From contig JAEWYG010000120.1 in the NCBI GenBank assembly GCA_023395755.1, positions 1-9,137 of the forward strand: a DNA stretch of 9,137 nucleotides. The letters run 5' to 3'. Below are positions 6,515 to 9,137 of this stretch, piece after piece. Every line of letters starts with the position of its first letter. Positions within the stretch are counted from its first letter, which is position 1. The notes below the pieces were generated by a model. It had not been told where the DNA came from and did no database searches. It worked only from the letters and a program-made list of their open reading frames with translations. A program made the translations under genes and the position numbers. Origin of the DNA: Actinomycetes bacterium. GTDB lineage: Bacteria > Actinomycetota > Coriobacteriia > Coriobacteriales > Eggerthellaceae.

Positions 6515-6533
6515 TCAGGTGAAATTTACCTAA
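6515..6533. promoter_or_regulatory. DtxR/IdeR-like palindrome between the small RNAs
   Basis: TCAGGTGAAATTTACCTAA has AGGT and ACCT half sites in dyad symmetry and matches the IdeR/DtxR consensus TTAGGTTAGGCTAACCTAA at 13 of 19 positions. Just downstream, TTGTTA (6534-6539) and CATAAA (6558-6563), 18 bases apart, could form a second weak promoter reading towards small RNA 2. The operator call is tentative; AT-rich palindromes also occur by chance. Confidence 0.35.
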
Positions 6534-6584
6534 TTGTTACTTTTTAACCCACTAATTCATAAAACATGCACGCGTGGTACATAT

Positions 6585-6609
6585 GTTTTTCAAGGCTGAC
6601 TTTTATAAT
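6585..6609 (+). promoter_or_regulatory. Promoter block of small RNA 2
   Basis: The second copy of GTTTTTCAA, seven bases, TTTTATAAT, with the -10 TATAAT at 6604-6609. Transcription should start near 6616. Confidence 0.7.
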
Positions 6610-6615
6610 AGGTTC

Positions 6616-6746
6616 TGCAATCAAAAGGCTCCCCTCCTTTTGATGTGCATCTGCTTTAACCCCTTAAAAGCAGAGCAGTGCTTTCATAGCACTGCACCCC
6701 TCCTTGTGGCCCGGTGGAGCTCCCCTCTCCCCGGGCCAATTCTTTT
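6616..6746 (+). ncRNA. Small RNA 2, paralogue of small RNA 1
   Basis: An RNA of about 131 nt with the same architecture as small RNA 1. Hairpin A: ATCAAAAGG (6620-6628) pairs perfectly with CCTTTTGAT (6636-6644), loop CTCCCCT. Hairpin B: CTGCTTTAA (6651-6659) pairs with TTAAAAGCAG (6664-6673, one bulge), loop CCCC. Hairpin C: GCAGTGCT (6675-6682) pairs with AGCACTGC (6688-6695), loop TTCAT. Unpaired CCCCTCC is at 6697-6703, then the terminator. Stem sequences differ from copy 1 but pairing is kept, while C-rich loops and terminator are conserved. That is the pattern expected of a selected RNA. The position of the 5' end is inferred. Confidence 0.8.
6708..6746 (+). terminator. Terminator of small RNA 2
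   Basis: A GGCCCGG/CCGGGCC stem (6708-6714 with 6731-6737), inner GGAG/CTCC and loop CTCCCCT (6720-6726), identical over 30 nt to the terminator of small RNA 1. The T-tract here is weaker (ATTCTTTT, ending at 6746). Confidence 0.85.
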
Positions 6747-6763
6747 AATAAGGCTTAAACCTC

Positions 6764-6798
6764 AAGAAAAGAATTGAGCGCCGCAAAATGCAGCACTC
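6764..6798 (-). terminator. Terminator of galU
   Basis: On the minus strand GAGTGCTGC (6798-6790) pairs with GCGGCGCTC (6784-6776) over nine pairs including two G-U wobbles, with loop ATTTT, followed by AATTCTTTTCTT. The wobbles would be C-A mismatches on the plus strand, so the structure belongs to minus-strand RNA. It lies about 45 bases after the galU stop and converges with the terminator of small RNA 2. Confidence 0.75.
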
Positions 6799-6843
6799 GA
6801 ATACAAAACTCCAGCCTCTTATTAAGGCCTATCCTCTTATTGG

Positions 6844-7659
6844 CTACCGAGCGCTCGTGCGCGCAAAAAGTATATTGTTGGTTTCGAGCCAGCTTTCCAC
6901 TGTGCCGGTATCGAATCCATCCCGTTCGTCAATGATAAGGGCATACATCTCTTCTTCACGAAGCACCGCATCGAGGGCATCGGTCAGTTGAATCTCTCCG
7001 CCCACACCAGGCTCCACGTCGGCCAGTAGTTCCATAACGCGCGGACTGAGCAGATAGCGACCAAATACCGCCAAGTTCGAAGGCGCCTCCTCAAGGGAGG
7101 GCTTCTCTACAAGAGAATCAACTTTCCACACATCGTCGGCCACTGCGGAACCAGCAATAACGCCAAACCGACTTACCTGATCGTCAGGTACGGGAACAAC
7201 CGCAATAACGCTTGCACCACCATGAGCATCGGATACCTCCTGCATGCGCGGCAACATCTGATTATTAGGAACCAGCACATCACCCAGCAATACATAGAAG
7301 GGCTCAGAGCCTGTCTGCTCATAAGCACAACGGATGGCATGACCTAAACCTAATGCCTCATCTTGGTACACATAGCTAACATTCAGGCCACCCACATACT
7401 CCACGAGATCGGCGTAAGCATCTTTGCCCCGAGCACGAAGCAAGGCGACAAGCTCAGGATTCGGCGAGAAATGCTCTTCTATAGCTTTCTTTTCGCGACT
7501 ATTAATAATAACTACCTCATCGGCCGCCGATGCCAACCCCTCCTCTACCACATACTGGATAGCTGGACGGTCAACAACCAACAGCATTTCCTTGGGCTGA
7601 GCCTTGGTTGCCGGCAAGAACCGCGTGCCGAGCCCGGCAGCAGGGATAAGAGCTTTCAT
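6844..7659 (-). CDS. galU: UTP-glucose-1-phosphate uridylyltransferase
   Basis: A 271-residue cytoplasmic nucleotidyltransferase making UDP-glucose from UTP and glucose 1-phosphate for cell-envelope sugars. Seen: the N-terminal nucleotide-binding motif AAGLGTRFLPATKAQPKEML (residues 7-26), EALGLGHAI (101-109), VLLGDVLV (123-130, with the presumed metal-binding Asp127), VEKP (184-187), GRYLLSP (200-206), GGEIQLTDA (220-228) and a C-terminal FDTGTVESWLETN. All match bacterial GalU in order, and the length is slightly short of the usual 280-300. A longer frame from 7728 exists, but MKALIPAAGLGT is the normal family N-terminus and AGAAAGG lies upstream, so I start at 7659. It is probably transcribed alone: a promoter-like site and hairpin lie upstream, and a terminator lies downstream. 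Confidence 0.95.
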   Translation of the reverse strand: MKALIPAAGLGTRFLPATKAQPKEMLLVVDRPAIQYVVEEGLASAADEVVIINSREKKAIEEHFSPNPELVALLRARGKDAYADLVEYVGGLNVSYVYQDEALGLGHAIRCAYEQTGSEPFYVLLGDVLVPNNQMLPRMQEVSDAHGGASVIAVVPVPDDQVSRFGVIAGSAVADDVWKVDSLVEKPSLEEAPSNLAVFGRYLLSPRVMELLADVEPGVGGEIQLTDALDAVLREEEMYALIIDERDGFDTGTVESWLETNNILFARTSAR

Positions 7660-7699
7660 GAGGTTCGGGCCTTTCTCGCTTATCTTATACACAAACGAA

Positions 7700-7720
7700 G
7701 ACGCCGCAAAATGCAGCGCC
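7700..7720 (-). other. Hairpin in the galU leader, copy of the galU terminator stem
   Basis: On the minus strand GGCGCTGC (7720-7713) pairs with GCGGCGTC (7707-7700) with two G-U wobbles and loop ATTTT. Sixteen bases (7702-7717) are identical to 6779-6794 in the galU terminator. Moderately T-rich sequence follows (TTCGTTTGTG). It could end ccm transcripts, attenuate galU, or be a copy of a small genomic repeat. Confidence 0.55.
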
Positions 7721-7742
7721 CTCGACAAATTACGCTTCTATT

Positions 7743-7770
7743 ATTCTAGCACGGCCGAACGTATGCGAAA
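7743..7770 (-). promoter_or_regulatory. Possible galU promoter with extended -10
   Basis: On the minus strand TGCTAGAAT is an extended -10 (TG-N-TAGAAT, hexamer at 7748-7743), with TTTCGC (7770-7765) 16 bases upstream as a weak -35. An inverted repeat, ACGGCCG (7751-7757) with CGGCCGC (7772-7778), flanks the -35 and could be an operator or part of a ccm 3' structure. Transcripts would start near 7736 and include the 7700-7720 hairpin. Confidence 0.45.
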
Positions 7771-7788
7771 CCGGCCGCAAAAATAAAT

Positions 7789-7974
7789 CTATTTCGTGTC
7801 CCTCTCTGCAAGGGCTTCTTCAAGAATAGCCATTTGCTGTTCCGTCTTCTTTAAGCCACGGAGCGTGACGAATACAAAAACAAACAGCGCTAGAAAAATA
7901 AGGGCATAAGCACCTATCACATAAGGTGCTGCCGGAAAAACAGTGCTGTATATCTCAATCAATATGGGGTTCAT
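7789..7974 (-). CDS. ccmD: CcmD-like small membrane protein of cytochrome c maturation
   Basis: A 61-residue protein with a single hydrophobic segment at about residues 15-38 (VIGAYALIFLALFVFVFVTL), then a basic boundary (RGLKK) and a charged helical tail. Size, single TM and position directly after ccmC match CcmD, which in System I helps release holo-CcmE from the CcmABC complex. CcmD sequences are very divergent, so context carries much of this call. The ATG has AGAGAGG seven bases upstream. The gene starts 50 bases after ccmC and ends the visible ccm operon. Confidence 0.78.
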   Translation of the reverse strand: MNPILIEIYSTVFPAAPYVIGAYALIFLALFVFVFVTLRGLKKTEQQMAILEEALAERDTK

Positions 7975-8024
7975 AACGCTGCCTCTCTATTCTTTCGGAT
8001 CATTCATCGTATCAGTGAGGTTTT

Positions 8025-8795
8025 TTAATCTTCCAGCTGTTCTTTCAAAGCCTCCACGCGCTCAGAAAGACGTATCTGGCGAAAACGCAAACGGTATAGA
8101 CCAAATGCAATAGCAAACATACCCACCATCGACAGCATTAAAGGCACCAGCATATCGGGTGATAAACCGGAGTCTGTACGGAAGATAACCGGATGCACAC
8201 CCGAAGGCACGAGGCGCGTGATAAGAAAGCAGATCGGCGCATTTACGAATGCGATGATACCAAAAACACTGGCATACGTGGCACGACGCTCGGGATCATC
8301 AATGGCGTTACGCAAGATGAAGTAGGCAATAACCACCAGCATAAGAATGAAGTAGGTGGTTAAACGCGGCTCCCATGTCCACCATACCCCCCATTCGAAA
8401 CGTTCCCAAAGCTCACCAGAAAACATGGTGCACAGGATGAACAGCAATGCAATCTGTGTGGCAATCTTCCCGCAGGTGTCAAAGCGCTTCTCCTTGGTCA
8501 TAAGAAAACGAATGCCATAGTACGCCGTGAACGCAAGGGCCACAAACGACGTGATAGCCACCGGCATGTGGAAGTAAAATATCTTCTGCGAAAGCAGCAG
8601 CTTGTTAGCAACCATCTGCCCGCCGATCAACTCTACACCATCGACCGAAGCTCCCAGCACCAACGGTGCCAGCGTGAACGTGAGCACGAATCCGATAGCA
8701 GCTAGCACTGCACCCGCCAGCACCGCCCACGGCGCCACCGCATCGGGCCAACCCCCTGCCTCGGGAAGCTTCACCTTCTTCGTTGTTTCTGCCAT
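8025..8795 (-). CDS. ccmC: Haem handling protein CcmC, System I cytochrome c biogenesis
   Basis: A 256-residue inner-membrane protein with six hydrophobic segments (about residues 22-48, 78-99, 111-125, 145-162, 174-195, 214-235). It presents haem to the chaperone CcmE. Seen: the WWD signature EWGVWWTWEPRLTT (residues 134-147), the first haem-ligand histidine in KIFYFHMPVA (His76), and the second in SGVHPVIFRTDSG (His201), in the periplasmic loops expected for the family. The signature has Glu142 where Asp is most common. The N-terminus has a longer hydrophilic start than E. coli CcmC, and the C-terminus ends in a charged helix. The start has AAGGAAGGG just upstream. It follows ccmB by 40 bases and precedes ccmD by 50. 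Confidence 0.94.
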   Translation of the reverse strand: MAETTKKVKLPEAGGWPDAVAPWAVLAGAVLAAIGFVLTFTLAPLVLGASVDGVELIGGQMVANKLLLSQKIFYFHMPVAITSFVALAFTAYYGIRFLMTKEKRFDTCGKIATQIALLFILCTMFSGELWERFEWGVWWTWEPRLTTYFILMLVVIAYFILRNAIDDPERRATYASVFGIIAFVNAPICFLITRLVPSGVHPVIFRTDSGLSPDMLVPLMLSMVGMFAIAFGLYRLRFRQIRLSERVEALKEQLED

Positions 8796-8835
8796 ACCCT
8801 TCCTTCTCTCTCAGGAACTTGCCTTAGCTGATACG

Positions 8836-9137
8836 CTAGGCACTAATCACAAAATCGTACAGAACCCAGCTAACCAGAATCATAATCAGATCGTAACCGC
8901 CAGCCAGCAGTAGGGCAGGCGTGAACACATCCATATAGCCCTCCGCGCCCACGATAACTGCTGTCGTGGCTGACACACATGCCCACAGCAGCGGGAAGAT
9001 CAGGGGGATAAACAGCACGGCCAACATAACGTCTTTGCCGCGCGTATTGATGGTGATGGTAGATAACAGCGTACCGACACCCGCAATACCCAGCGTCCCC
9101 ACCAGAAGCGGCACCACAAGCAACCAGAAGCTCTCAC
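8836..9137 (-). CDS. ccmB: Haem exporter subunit CcmB, C-terminal part (cut by window edge)
   Basis: The last 99 codons are visible; the frame runs off the window at 9137, so the start is outside. The fragment begins ESFWLLVVPLLVGTLGIAGVG, continues TLLSTITINTRGKDVMLAVLF and IPLIFPLL, and ends with hydrophobic helices. GT-LS-I-RGKD-ML-L-IPL--P matches the C-terminal half of CcmB, the membrane subunit of the CcmAB ABC transporter that drives release of CcmE from CcmC. Its position 40 bases before ccmC supports this. ccmA and other ccm genes are probably just beyond the window. Confidence 0.88.
   Translation of the reverse strand, partial: ESFWLLVVPLLVGTLGIAGVGTLLSTITINTRGKDVMLAVLFIPLIFPLLWACVSATTAVIVGAEGYMDVFTPALLLAGGYDLIMILVSWVLYDFVISA

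Noticed and set aside
6371..6746. A CRISPR array or mobile-element ends as an explanation of the repeated segments
   Set aside because: There are only two long, diverged copies with transcription signals, with no regular short repeats and spacers, no target-site duplication and no transposase.
6574..6777. A 67-codon frame across small RNA 2, and a start-Tyr-stop in small RNA 1
   Set aside because: No ribosome site, and no corresponding peptide is conserved between the two RNA copies, whereas RNA structure is.
7751..7778. GC-rich inverted repeat after ccmD as a ccm terminator
   Set aside because: The stem is followed by GCTAGAATAATAG rather than a T-tract on the minus strand; it is better treated as part of the possible galU promoter region.

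Overview
The window looks like chromosomal DNA of an anaerobic or facultative bacterium of intermediate GC content. The gene set is an oxygen-sensitive class III ribonucleotide reductase with its activase, System I cytochrome c maturation genes, GalU, and an operon pairing a homocysteine-methyltransferase-like protein with a small orphan protein. By recollection of protein style this fits a low-GC member of the Coriobacteriia (Eggerthellaceae-like, for example Cryptobacterium or a relative). That placement is inference. All protein genes lie on the minus strand; the only plus-strand units I support are two small RNAs.

Layout, in plus coordinates. 1-580: N-terminal part of a DUF2804 protein cut by the window edge. 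583-1437: MscS-type channel, two bases from the DUF2804 gene. 1567-4484: nrdD-nrdG, overlapping by one base, with a promoter at 4633-4661 covered by two NrdR boxes 32 bp apart. 4853-6028: a homocysteine S-methyltransferase-fold protein lacking the usual zinc cysteines, followed with no gap by a 90-residue protein and then a terminator. 6340-6746: two tandem, paralogous small RNA genes on the plus strand. 6764-7770: galU with its terminator, leader hairpin and promoter. 7789-9137: ccmB (partial), ccmC and ccmD, in that transcription order.

The most interesting part is 6340-6746. Two copies about 240 bp apart each have a TATAAT promoter block with identical spacing, four hairpins in the same order with pair-preserving differences between copies, four C-rich unpaired segments (CCCC, CUCCCCU or CCCCUCC), and a 30-nt terminator hairpin identical in both. 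Between them lies a palindrome resembling a DtxR/IdeR operator. The C-rich loops suggest base pairing with purine-rich Shine-Dalgarno sequences, as for the actinobacterial 6C RNA or C-rich sRNAs of Firmicutes, but I do not recognise these as a named family.

How the genes work together: NrdD and NrdG make dNTPs without oxygen and are probably repressed by NrdR. CcmB, CcmC and CcmD handle haem for c-type cytochromes, implying an anaerobic electron transport chain. GalU supplies UDP-glucose for envelope sugars. MscS protects against osmotic downshock. The functions of the DUF2804 protein, the degenerate methyltransferase-like protein and its partner are not known from sequence.
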